Shown here one piece after another: positions 7,733-16,406 of a stretch of 20,866 bases of DNA (the stretch's first letter is position 1; the number at the start of each line of letters is the position of its first letter). The DNA comes from Lachnoclostridium sp. UBA7097. GTDB lineage: Bacteria; Bacillota; Clostridia; Lachnospirales; Lachnospiraceae. Under the pieces are notes generated by a model. That model worked only from the letters and a program-made list of their open reading frames with translations, was not told where the DNA came from and ran no database searches. Made by a program: the position numbers and the translations under genes. The DNA lies in assembly GCA_002499945.1 (NCBI GenBank), contig DKYP01000070.1, positions 1 through 20,866 on the forward strand, in the 5' to 3' direction.

Positions 7733-10700
7733 ATGGAAGAAATGTACAAAACAGTTAATAAAGTTACTGTTAGTAATGAAGCAAAGGAAAAACTTATTTG
7801 GAAAGAATGGGATAAGCGTATAAAAAAGTGTGGTGAAACTATTAATAAAATGGTGGATAAATTCTACAAAAAATTAACAAATAAAATGTGGACAAGAATT
7901 GCAAATAAGAAATTATTTTATATTGATGGAGAAGTAGTTGATGAAAACAGAAAGGATATTAAACTTTTAATTATAGATACTACAAGATTTATTATAGGAA
8001 GTGATAATTTAACAGATGAAATTGAAAAAGGCGTTAATAGCAGATATTTGAATATAAATGAAGCAAGATTCATTTTTTATGAACAAAAATATCAGTCACC
8101 AATATTAGACACAGATAGGAATAGAATAGTTTTTATTACTAAAATATTAGAAGATACAGTCAAGGAAAAATTAGAAGAAATGGTAAATTCAGGAAGAGGA
8201 ATCAAAATAGAAATGAAAGGAATTAAAAGCGATTCTGCTATTTATACTGGAAATAATTGGCATTGGTTTTTAATATCCAATGGTTGTGAAACCCGAGCCG
8301 ATTCTTCTTTTTCTGGAATAGGACTTCAAGTAATTAATATTACAGAATATTCTAACAAGTTAGAAACATTTTTTTTGAATAATTTAATTCCAGAAGGGTT
8401 TTCTAAGAATGAAGAAGAACTCTATAAGGACTGTATTGGATTGTATAATGATGGATATCTATCATTTGGAGATGCTGGACAGATTAAATTGACTGATAAG
8501 TTTACTAAGATGATTTATGATGGCAATTATAAAGAACTGGCTGGTGTTTCTTTTTTAAGGTCTGATATTGAGAAGTTTCTTTTTAACAGTGATAATGCAG
8601 TCCAGCTTACTGGTGATATTGAACAGATTGTTTTTAGTGATTACTTGGATTGTGATTTTAAGAGGGCTGGTATTGATAAGTATGATAATAAGCTTCTTGA
8701 GGATGCTGGGCGTGGTCATTGGGAGTTATGGGAGAATAGTAATAGTAAAGACAATGAGGGCAATCTGATTAAGTTTGACAAGCCGCTTGTTGCAAGAAAT
8801 CCTATTGCAGATATCCACTGGGATGGTGTTGTTGGTATTGATTTTGGTACTAAGAGTACGGTTGTTGTGTATCAGGATGGTGATGCGCATATGTACCCTA
8901 TGAGGGTTGGTAGTGGTAATTACAGGAAGGAAGTGAGGGTTACTGATTATGAGAACCCTACTGTTATGCAGTTTATTAATCTTGGGCGTTTTATGGAGAT
9001 GTATAAGGCTAAGGAGGGCAGACCTGATACTTTATGGGAGGATGTGAATATTTCGCATACTGCGGCGGAGGCTTTGAAGACGGCTTCTAGTGAGAAGTTT
9101 TATTCTTTTTTTAGTGATTTGAAACAGTGGTGTGGTGATAAGAACCGGCAGGTGCGTATCCGTGATACTAAGGGAGTTGAAAGGACTTTGCCTGCGTTTA
9201 CGGAGATGGAGGAGGGCGGTTTTGACCCGATTGAACTTTATGCGTATTTTCTGGGGCTGTTTATTAATAATATGCACCGTGGTATTTTCCTTGATTATAT
9301 TTTGTCTTTTCCTGTTACTTATGAAAAAGCGGTGCGTGATAAGATTTTAAAGAGTTTCCGGGACGGGCTGTGGAAGTCGCTTCCTGTGCAGGTGCATAAT
9401 GATGAGGAGGTGCTTAAAAAGTTCCGTGTGGCGCAGGGGGCTAGTGAGCCGGCGGCGTATGCGGCGTGTGCTTTGAAGGAGTATGGTTTTAACCCGGGTG
9501 AAGGGGAGAAGGTTTTGTATGGTATTTTTGATTTTGGCGGCGGTACTACTGATTTTGATTTTGGTTTATGGAGGACGCCGGAGAATGACAGGGAGAGAAG
9601 AAGGTATGATTATGTGATTGAGCATTTCGGAGCAAGCGGGGACCAGTATCTTGGCGGTGAGAACCTGCTGGAACTTCTGGCGTTTTCTATTTTTAAGAAT
9701 AACCACTCCAAGCTGCGTGAGGCGGATATTTCTTTTACAAGGCCTCATGGATGTGAGAATTTCCCGGGGAGTGAATCGCTTGTTAAGGAGTCGCAGGAGG
9801 CAAAGCTTAATACAAAGCAGCTTATGGAAACGGTGCGCGGGCTTTGGGAACATAATAATCCTGAACAGATTAAAAATATAGAATCGGGTGCAGTTAAGGT
9901 TAATCTTTTTTCTAATAAAGGGGAAAGGGTGCAGAATTTTGAATTAAAAACTGATAAGGCAGAGCTTGAGGGTATTTTAAGGGACAGGATTAAGGAAGGT
10001 GTTGATAACTTTTTTAATGCACTTAAGTTAAATTTTGCAAGGAATGATGTGGCAGAGTGTGATTGTGTAAATATTTTCCTTGCAGGCAATTCCAGCAAGT
10101 CGCCTGTTGTGTGGCAGCTTTTTGAGGAACAGATTAAGGAAAGGACTGATGATTTAAATAAAAAGAGGGCGGAAAAGGGGGAAGAAACTGACGCCGGGCA
10201 TTTGTATTATAAGATTTTCCCGCCACTTGGTGTTACAGAGGAAGATATTAAGGGACAGGCTGGAAGTGCTGTAAAAGTGGAAGGGGCTATTAAAAAGTCA
10301 GATGGAAATAATGCTGGTGTAAAGAAAAGCAGCCCGTCTAAGAATACGCTGGAGTTAAAGCCGACTGGAAAGACTGGTGTTGCATATGGTCTTTTGCTTT
10401 GCCGTAAAGGTGGGAAGATTAAGGATGTGCCTGAGAAGAAGCAGGATGAAGAGACTAAGTTTAAGTATTACCTTGGATGTGAGGTAAAGGGAAAGTTTAA
10501 TACTATTGTAAATACTTCTATAAAGTATGGACAGTGGGTTTTATTTATTGATGCTTCGGTGGATGAGTTTGATATTTATTATACTTCTTCGCCAAATTGC
10601 ACTACTAACCAGCTTGATATTGATGCAGGTTCTGTTTTCCTTAAGAAATGCAGTATAAAAGAGGAGAATGATGAGGCGGATATTTATATACGCACAGTTG

Positions 10701-10792
10701 CGCCAACTGTGGTTGAATATGTTGTGGCGACGGAGGAAGGCATTAAGCAGCAGAAGTACATTGAAGAACCTGTAAGGGTTGAACTTGGATAA
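7733..10792 (+). CDS. Hsp70-like ATPase with large N-terminal domain
   Basis: A 1019-residue protein. The start ATG 7733 has GGAGGGAC 8 nt upstream; the TTG at 7715 overlaps that site and is less likely. Residues 1-365 are not recognisable. Hsp70/actin-fold motifs follow: phosphate-1 GIDFGTKST (368-376), phosphate-2 GIFDFGGGTTD (597-607) and adenosine motif NIFLAGNSSKSP (780-791). The last 225 residues include a Lys/Ser-rich linker (about 855-880) and a beta-like end. Canonical Hsp70s start with the ATPase domain, so the internal position is unusual, and there is no evident DnaK-type peptide-binding domain. Base use changes near 8550: the earlier part is A-rich, the later part T/G-rich, consistent with domain fusion or mixed origin. 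It sits between a GrpE-like gene and a HerA-type ATPase gene and probably works with both. Confidence 0.82.
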   Translation: MEEMYKTVNKVTVSNEAKEKLIWKEWDKRIKKCGETINKMVDKFYKKLTNKMWTRIANKKLFYIDGEVVDENRKDIKLLIIDTTRFIIGSDNLTDEIEKGVNSRYLNINEARFIFYEQKYQSPILDTDRNRIVFITKILEDTVKEKLEEMVNSGRGIKIEMKGIKSDSAIYTGNNWHWFLISNGCETRADSSFSGIGLQVINITEYSNKLETFFLNNLIPEGFSKNEEELYKDCIGLYNDGYLSFGDAGQIKLTDKFTKMIYDGNYKELAGVSFLRSDIEKFLFNSDNAVQLTGDIEQIVFSDYLDCDFKRAGIDKYDNKLLEDAGRGHWELWENSNSKDNEGNLIKFDKPLVARNPIADIHWDGVVGIDFGTKSTVVVYQDGDAHMYPMRVGSGNYRKEVRVTDYENPTVMQFINLGRFMEMYKAKEGRPDTLWEDVNISHTAAEALKTASSEKFYSFFSDLKQWCGDKNRQVRIRDTKGVERTLPAFTEMEEGGFDPIELYAYFLGLFINNMHRGIFLDYILSFPVTYEKAVRDKILKSFRDGLWKSLPVQVHNDEEVLKKFRVAQGASEPAAYAACALKEYGFNPGEGEKVLYGIFDFGGGTTDFDFGLWRTPENDRERRRYDYVIEHFGASGDQYLGGENLLELLAFSIFKNNHSKLREADISFTRPHGCENFPGSESLVKESQEAKLNTKQLMETVRGLWEHNNPEQIKNIESGAVKVNLFSNKGERVQNFELKTDKAELEGILRDRIKEGVDNFFNALKLNFARNDVAECDCVNIFLAGNSSKSPVVWQLFEEQIKERTDDLNKKRAEKGEETDAGHLYYKIFPPLGVTEEDIKGQAGSAVKVEGAIKKSDGNNAGVKKSSPSKNTLELKPTGKTGVAYGLLLCRKGGKIKDVPEKKQDEETKFKYYLGCEVKGKFNTIVNTSIKYGQWVLFIDASVDEFDIYYTSSPNCTTNQLDIDAGSVFLKKCSIKEENDEADIYIRTVAPTVVEYVVATEEGIKQQKYIEEPVRVELG

Positions 10793-10807
10793 GGAGGATT
10801 TGGATAA

Positions 10808-13800
10808 ATGGAAAAAGATAAAATGGCAGTTGATTTTCTGGCTAATAAGGAAAATTTTTATTTGCTTGCAAACCCCGGTGTGAAGTTTGGGGATACAAGC
10901 CAGATTGAACGCAAGGATATTGCACTTTACCGTGTGGATGAGATTTCATTTGAGGACAGGGCGCCAAGAAAGGAGGCACTTGAAAATGTCCTTAGTGCAA
11001 TGAGGATTGGCGGTGTTAATTTTATATACCTTGTCCTTGGTGATGGAAAAGGTGTGCATTTTTATTATGGGGTTGCAAAAGATTTTTCCTATAAGGGAAT
11101 GGACAGCGGGCTGTCGGTGCAGGATATAGGAAAGTACATACTTGAACCGGGTATTAAAGGGAATTTCAGGGGAAGTAAGACAGTAAAGATGGAACCAGAG
11201 GAAGAGCAGAAGATTATTGACCGTATTACAGGGATGAAGTATTACAGTGCATTGGAGGGTGTGCCAGGGTATACAAAAGAGGATGAGAAATTCCAGGGTG
11301 CAGACCGCCTTGCAGATGTTATGCTTGGTGACAATTTTGGTTTTATGGTTATTGCTTCACCAGTGGATTATTCTGGTATTACAGAAATTGAAAATAACCT
11401 TTATGAAGTTTATACAAAGATTGTGCCATTTTCCAAAAAGAGCTTACAGAACAGTATTTCTTCCAATACAGGAAAGGCAGTTAGTGAAACAAAGGGTACA
11501 TCAGAAAATATAGGGGAGAACCGTTCTAAAACCAGCCAGGAAAGTATAAGTGTTACTGACGGGACTAATACAGGTGAAAGTAAGAGTACAACCCAGGGTA
11601 AAAATAAAAGCAGCGGGGGCAGTTCCAGTTCATCAGGTACAAGTGAAAGCGGGACAGAAGGGACTTCCAGTGGTACAAGCCACTCTGTAGCAAAGAATAC
11701 TGGCGGGAGTGAATCAGAGGGCACAAGTACGTCAAGAGGCACAAGCAGCAGTGTTTCAACGCAGACAAGCAGCGGTGAAGGGAAATCGGATGTTACTACT
11801 GTTGAGCTTGTGGACAGGAAGGTGCAGGAGTGGATTAAATATCTTGATGATGTTATTATACCACGTCTTGATTATGGAACTGGAAAGGGTGTTTTTATTA
11901 CGTCTTTCTTTCTTTTTTCCGACAATAAGGCAAGCCTTAAGAAGCTTGAAAATACAGCAATTTCACTTTACAGTGGTGAAACTGGCAATAAAGTGCCGCT
12001 TAAGGCTGTACCTGTCAGTAACAGCAAGGGCAGCAAAAGGTTGAATACATTAAAGAATTTCCAGGTTCCCGTTGGAAGTTTTGTAAAAGGGATTTCAAAA
12101 GATGAAGTTATTTCACGTTCTGCATTGTCGCAGTTTGTTGGCAATGGCAGCAGTTTTCTTGCCGGCAACTGGATTACTACCAATGAGCTTGCAATGATTG
12201 CAGGGCTTCCGCAGAAAGAGGTGGCAGGTCTTGGGCTTAAAGAGGAAGTGGAGTTCGGGCTTAATTTTGACAATGATGTTAAAGAGGAGAACAGGATTAA
12301 CCTTGGAAAGCTTGTACAGAGCGGCAATGAAATAGACCAGATAGATGTATTCCTTGATAAAGAAAACCTTGATAAGCATATGTTTATTACCGGTGTTACT
12401 GGAAGCGGCAAAACTACCACATGCCATAAAATCCTTCTGGACAGCGGGCTTCCTTTCCTTGTTATAGAACCAGCCAAGACAGAGTACCGCATACTTACAG
12501 AACAATATGATGATTTAATTGTATTTACACTTGGCAAAGACACAATTACACCATTCCGTTTAAACCCGTTTGAATTTTTCCCACATGAAAGCATTACTTC
12601 AAGGGTGGATATGATATGTGCAAGCATTGAAGCATCATTTGACATGGAAGCCGCCATACCACAGATTATAGAAACATCTATTTATGAATGTTACAAAGAT
12701 TATGGCTGGGACATTGCAACTAACAGAAACCTTATCTATGGTGAAGATGCATTTAGTGACGGTGTATATGCCTTCCCAACATTAGAGGACTTAATAAATA
12801 AAACTGGTAAAGTGGTAGAGAAGCAGGGCTTTAATGAAAGGCTAAGGGATGATTATATTGGTTCTATTAAAGCAAGGCTTTCAGGGCTTCTTGCAGGGGC
12901 AAAAGGGCTTATGTTAAATGTAAGGCGTTCTGTAGGTTTCAGGGATTTGCTGGAAAGAAGGGTTGTGCTTGAACTTGAAGAAATAAGAAGCGCTACAGAG
13001 AAATCATTAATTATGGGATTTATCCTTATAAACCTTGTAGAAGCGATTAAAGCAGAATATAAAGAAGGAAAAGGGACTTATAAGCATATTACATTAGTAG
13101 AAGAAGCGCACAGGCTTTTAAGCAAATATATACCAGGCGACAGCCCGAATAAAAAACATGGTGTTGAAACATTTTCAGATATGCTTGCTGAAATAAGGAA
13201 ATACGGCGAATCCCTTATTATTGTAGACCAGATTCCCAATAAACTTACACCAGAAGTCCTTAAAAATACCAACACTAAAATTGTACACAGGCTATTTGCA
13301 GAAGATGATAAAGACGCAATCGGCAACACTATTGTCCTAAACCATGAACAAAAAGAATTTTTATCAAACCTTGAAGCAGGACGTGCAATAGTATTTACAC
13401 AGGGATTTAACAAAGCAATACAAGTACAGGTAAAAAGTGAAACAAATACCACATCAAAAGTGCAGGTTGAAGAGGACAAGCTACAGGAAATTGTGTATAA
13501 ATATTATGCAGATAATTATAAACACGGCATTATAATGGGAACACAGTTCTTTGGACATAAACCATCAGTAAAAGAAATTGCAGATTTTATTGAACTATCA
13601 AGGGACTACAGGCTTAAAGAAGTAATTCCGGCTTTCTGCAAACAGACACAATGCAATACAGAACACGCAGAATTATTAAAAGAATACCTTGGAAAATATA
13701 GTGCAGAATTTCTAGGAATGTATATGGCAGTAACATATTATCTGGGATTATCCACTAAAGAGGGGGTTAAAAAAGCAGGAGAAAAAGAAAGGCATAAAAT

Positions 13801-13882
13801 AGTAACAGACTTTATTACCAGATATGCAGAAAATAATATGAAACAAACAGAAATTATAAAATATAAAAACGGATTATTATAA
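10808..13882 (+). CDS. HerA/FtsK-superfamily ATPase with Ser-rich linker
   Basis: A 1024-residue P-loop ATPase. Walker A is GVTGSGKTT (529-537), Walker B HITLVEEAH (760-768) with catalytic Glu, a sensor-type VDQ strand end (806-808), then TNTKIVHRL where an arginine finger is expected. This order is typical of HerA/VirB4-type ring translocases (DUF87 group) that move DNA or protein. The N-terminal 210 residues are a separate unknown domain. Residues about 215-335 are a Ser/Thr/Gly/Glu-rich, probably disordered, linker. AAGGAGG about 10 nt before the ATG supports the start, 15 nt after the Hsp70-like gene, so the two are in one operon. No nuclease domain (HerA partners such as NurA) is adjacent. 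Family is sure. Substrate is unknown. Confidence 0.88.
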   Translation: MEKDKMAVDFLANKENFYLLANPGVKFGDTSQIERKDIALYRVDEISFEDRAPRKEALENVLSAMRIGGVNFIYLVLGDGKGVHFYYGVAKDFSYKGMDSGLSVQDIGKYILEPGIKGNFRGSKTVKMEPEEEQKIIDRITGMKYYSALEGVPGYTKEDEKFQGADRLADVMLGDNFGFMVIASPVDYSGITEIENNLYEVYTKIVPFSKKSLQNSISSNTGKAVSETKGTSENIGENRSKTSQESISVTDGTNTGESKSTTQGKNKSSGGSSSSSGTSESGTEGTSSGTSHSVAKNTGGSESEGTSTSRGTSSSVSTQTSSGEGKSDVTTVELVDRKVQEWIKYLDDVIIPRLDYGTGKGVFITSFFLFSDNKASLKKLENTAISLYSGETGNKVPLKAVPVSNSKGSKRLNTLKNFQVPVGSFVKGISKDEVISRSALSQFVGNGSSFLAGNWITTNELAMIAGLPQKEVAGLGLKEEVEFGLNFDNDVKEENRINLGKLVQSGNEIDQIDVFLDKENLDKHMFITGVTGSGKTTTCHKILLDSGLPFLVIEPAKTEYRILTEQYDDLIVFTLGKDTITPFRLNPFEFFPHESITSRVDMICASIEASFDMEAAIPQIIETSIYECYKDYGWDIATNRNLIYGEDAFSDGVYAFPTLEDLINKTGKVVEKQGFNERLRDDYIGSIKARLSGLLAGAKGLMLNVRRSVGFRDLLERRVVLELEEIRSATEKSLIMGFILINLVEAIKAEYKEGKGTYKHITLVEEAHRLLSKYIPGDSPNKKHGVETFSDMLAEIRKYGESLIIVDQIPNKLTPEVLKNTNTKIVHRLFAEDDKDAIGNTIVLNHEQKEFLSNLEAGRAIVFTQGFNKAIQVQVKSETNTTSKVQVEEDKLQEIVYKYYADNYKHGIIMGTQFFGHKPSVKEIADFIELSRDYRLKEVIPAFCKQTQCNTEHAELLKEYLGKYSAEFLGMYMAVTYYLGLSTKEGVKKAGEKERHKIVTDFITRYAENNMKQTEIIKYKNGLL

Positions 13883-13915
13883 TATAATAATTCTGGAATT
13901 AAGGGGGAATAATTT

Positions 13916-14638
13916 ATGGGAATTTTTTCAGAAATTGGCAGTGCATTATCATCTGCATTTAGTGCGGTATGTTCAGGAATAAGCAATATTTGTTCAGCAA
14001 TCGGAGGAGCATTATTTTCTGGTGCAGGGGGAATTGCAGCACTGGCAGCATCATTAATTATACCAGGTGTAGGGCTGCCTGAAATAATAGCCACAATTGA
14101 TATTATTGTAAGGGCTGTATCTGCAATTGCAGAAGCACTAGGATTAAAAGACCAGAACGAAACACCAGAAGAACTTGGTATGAAGGCGGAAGAAGCGGAT
14201 AAGAAACCAGAAGACTTTGACAGTATAGAAGCATATATTGAATATCTGCGTAATGATGTAAAGATTGACAAAGAAAAGCTGGAAAGGCTTTCTGACGAGG
14301 ACAAAGTAAAATATACAGCAATCGGCACAGCAATTAATATTAAAGGAATTGAAGAAAAATATGGAATTGAAGCAGCAGGGGATTTCTGGAAGACAGTGGC
14401 AGATTTAGAATTATCTGGCGAAGAAACAAAACAATATATTGAATCTTTCAAACAGGGCGGGGTCACTAATATGAAAGATATGACCGATTACCTTAAAGGA
14501 GATGCACCAGAAAGCGGTACAAAACCAAGTGTTGTATCAGACTGCATTATGGATGCCCTTAAGAAAAATAATCCCGGACTATCAGAAGAAGACCTTGCGG
14601 AAAAATTTAATTCATTAAGCATTAAAGTTACAGATTAA
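13916..14638 (+). CDS. Glycine-zipper, possibly membrane-active protein
   Basis: A 240-residue protein of no family I can name. Residues 1-75 are Gly/Ala/Ser/Ile-rich with GxxxG/AxxxG-like spacing (FSEIGSALSSAFSAVCSGIS, then GGALFSGAGGIAALAAS and a second hydrophobic helix). These could form one or two membrane-inserting helices, as in pore-forming peptides. There is no cleavable signal sequence. Residues 80-240 are acidic, helical and soluble, with spaced Glu/Lys repeats. AAGGGGG 8 nt before the ATG supports the start. It is the last gene of operon 2, 33 nt after the HerA-type ATPase, so it may be a cargo or effector of that machinery. Pore formation is an inference from composition only. 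Confidence 0.6.
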   Translation: MGIFSEIGSALSSAFSAVCSGISNICSAIGGALFSGAGGIAALAASLIIPGVGLPEIIATIDIIVRAVSAIAEALGLKDQNETPEELGMKAEEADKKPEDFDSIEAYIEYLRNDVKIDKEKLERLSDEDKVKYTAIGTAINIKGIEEKYGIEAAGDFWKTVADLELSGEETKQYIESFKQGGVTNMKDMTDYLKGDAPESGTKPSVVSDCIMDALKKNNPGLSEEDLAEKFNSLSIKVTD

Positions 14639-14647
14639 AACAATATA

Positions 14648-14675
14648 TTGCCATATGCCAGATGTGTGTTATAAT
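14648..14675 (+). promoter_or_regulatory. Promoter of the 14726-16261 unit
   Basis: TTGCCA (14648-14653) and TATAAT (14670-14675) with 16 bp spacing, and TG at the extended position (TGTTATAAT). This is a strong sigma-A match. It starts about 45 nt before the ATG at 14726, just after the stop of the glycine-zipper gene. Confidence 0.7.
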
Positions 14676-14725
14676 TTGTATTAAGAAAGATAAAATAACA
14701 ATATACCATACGGAGGATATTATCA

Positions 14726-15244
14726 ATGAAAGTTTACCAGCATTTATTCTTTTTAAATAAAGATATGGTTACAGTAGCAGAATATAATAATAGTGAAAAA
14801 GAGTTTTCTTATATAAGAAATAAGGGCGAGGAAGAATTTCCCGTTACAGAAGATTTCTGGCAATGGTGGAAAGAAGCAGTATCCTATATCAGTGGTGAAA
14901 TAACAGACTTTTGTTTTATCTATGATAAAGAATACAATATACTTTCAGATGGTTTTATAAAAAATACACAGGCTTCCGGGGAAAGCTGCTGGACAGAAAG
15001 CAGGGTAATCAAGTTTTTAACGAAAATCCCGGAATATGGCAATATAATTTTAACAGACTGCAACGGAAAAACCTTTCCTTCAGAAAACAAAGCCATAACT
15101 GGTAAAAATAATGAAACATTCTATACCAACATAGAATACAAAGGCAGGGACAGAATAAATACTGTTCCTGTAAAAGAAGGAAACGGCAATATAAGCCCGC
15201 TTGCAGAGTATTACAGGGGAATAATGGTTTCAGAAAACAAATAA
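14726..15244 (+). CDS. Hypothetical protein, 172 aa
   Basis: I do not recognise the family. The protein is soluble in appearance, rich in aromatic residues (DFWQWWKEAV near 48-57) and has scattered Cys, with no signal peptide or membrane segment. The N-terminus (HLFFLNKDMVTVAEYNN) could be a beta hairpin of a small mixed alpha/beta domain. CGGAGG about 10 nt before the ATG and a strong promoter upstream make it a likely real gene. Its stop is 42 nt before the transpeptidase start, so they may be co-transcribed. No role can be given. A link to the Hsp70/HerA operon is possible because of position only. Confidence 0.55.
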   Translation: MKVYQHLFFLNKDMVTVAEYNNSEKEFSYIRNKGEEEFPVTEDFWQWWKEAVSYISGEITDFCFIYDKEYNILSDGFIKNTQASGESCWTESRVIKFLTKIPEYGNIILTDCNGKTFPSENKAITGKNNETFYTNIEYKGRDRINTVPVKEGNGNISPLAEYYRGIMVSENK

Positions 15245-15286
15245 TAATACCAGATTTGCAGATACCAGAAAGGCATGGTAATTAAA

Positions 15287-16261
15287 ATGGATAAAAGATT
15301 AACAATAAGGCTGGTTTTGGGAATGGCCCTGTTATTTTATATTGCCATATATCCTCAAAAAGATGGTTTCTATAAGGCAGAGGCTTCTATAAACACAGAA
15401 AATGCAGCAGGGCAAACTGGCACACCAGAAAATTGGGAAACAACAGAACCAGCAAGCCCGCCAGCTATAACTACCAGTACACCCCTGCCAACAGATACCC
15501 CTGTAGAAACACAAAAGCCAACACCAGTTCCAGACCAAAAAGGGTGGAATAAAACAGCAAAAGGTAAAAAATATTATATTTTAAAAAATGGAAAACGGGC
15601 AAAAGGATACAAGACCATTGATGGTGACAGCTATTATTTTAATAATAAAGGCTATGCAATTACAAAACAGTGGAAATATGTAAAACTATATGGGAAGAAT
15701 TATAAATTATATTTTAGCAAAAATGGAAAACGGAAACTGGATGTATCCAGCCAGCTAAAAAGCAACACATCTTTCCGCATTGAAGTTAATCTTAGCAAAA
15801 ACATGGTTATAATTTATGCCAAGGATGGCAACAAAGGATATACAATACCAGTAAAAGCTATGGTTTGTTCTACTGGTATGCCCGGACACCGTACAATTAC
15901 CGGGAATTATTACCACCTGAGCCGTACTGGAAGCTGGCATGTACTACGTTATAACAGTACAGGACAGTACTGTACCCGGATTTCAGGGCCATACTTGTTC
16001 CATTCTGTAGTCTATAACAGATATGGCGACAAATATTCACTGAATAAGGCAGAATATAAAAAACTTGGAAAAAGCGCATCACATGGCTGCATACGCTTGC
16101 AAGTAAAGGACGCCAAATGGATTTATGACCATGCAGGCAACTGCCATGTTTCCTTGTATTATAACAATAAAGCAAAATATCCGCTGGCAAAACCAAAAGC
16201 GGAAAAAATTGGCAAGACTGCATCAAAACGTTATTACGACCCAACAGACCCAAAAGTATAA
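15287..16261 (+). CDS. Secreted L,D-transpeptidase (YkuD) with wall-binding repeats
   Basis: Numbered from ATG 15287 (324 residues). An in-frame ATG at 15275 lies only 1 nt after AGAAAGG, too close for use, but neither start has ideal spacing. Residues 1-33 are a signal peptide (MDKRLTIRL, then hydrophobic core). About 35-80 is a Thr/Pro-rich linker. About 80-145 are repeats of Trp/Tyr/Gly pattern (GKKYYI, DSYYFNNKGY, GKNYKLYFSKNGK), like choline- or wall-binding repeats. The YkuD catalytic part has H239 and the SHGC motif with H266 and C268 (ASHGCIRL). L,D-transpeptidases make 3-3 crosslinks in peptidoglycan outside the cell using this Cys. The terminator at 16307 follows. It is probably ordinary cell-wall housekeeping rather than part of the chaperone operon. 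Confidence 0.9.
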   Translation: MDKRLTIRLVLGMALLFYIAIYPQKDGFYKAEASINTENAAGQTGTPENWETTEPASPPAITTSTPLPTDTPVETQKPTPVPDQKGWNKTAKGKKYYILKNGKRAKGYKTIDGDSYYFNNKGYAITKQWKYVKLYGKNYKLYFSKNGKRKLDVSSQLKSNTSFRIEVNLSKNMVIIYAKDGNKGYTIPVKAMVCSTGMPGHRTITGNYYHLSRTGSWHVLRYNSTGQYCTRISGPYLFHSVVYNRYGDKYSLNKAEYKKLGKSASHGCIRLQVKDAKWIYDHAGNCHVSLYYNNKAKYPLAKPKAEKIGKTASKRYYDPTDPKV

Positions 16262-16306
16262 AAAATGTGGACACAGATACCAGAATTTTAAAAACCAGAA
16301 AGTGTA

Positions 16307-16360
16307 AAATTTCCATGCAAGCCGTTTTATTAATACCAGCCTGCATGGAAATTTATTTTG
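16307..16360 (+). terminator. Terminator after the transpeptidase unit
   Basis: AAATTTCCATGCA (16307-16319) pairs perfectly over 13 bp with TGCATGGAAATTT (16342-16354), with a loop of 22 nt and ATTTTG after. The long stem is clear; the T-run is short, so efficiency is uncertain. Confidence 0.7.
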
Positions 16361-16406
16361 TATATAATTGTCTGTTTAAAAATCTGTTTAATTAACATAA
16401 GAGTAA

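Noticed and set aside
7673..7759. 28-codon ORF (MGKAIKNTRKNKN...) between the GrpE-like and Hsp70-like genes
   Set aside because: No ribosome site, low-complexity Lys/Asn content from A-rich DNA, and it overlaps the well-supported start at 7733.
11968..12657. 229-codon ORF on the minus strand
   Set aside because: It is antisense to the conserved HerA motor domain including the Walker A region and shows no family motif, so it is a shadow frame.
13738..14466. 242-codon ORF on the minus strand, Ser/Ile/Pro-rich
   Set aside because: Antisense of the glycine-zipper gene and the end of the ATPase gene; composition mirrors the opposite strand, and the plus frames have ribosome sites.
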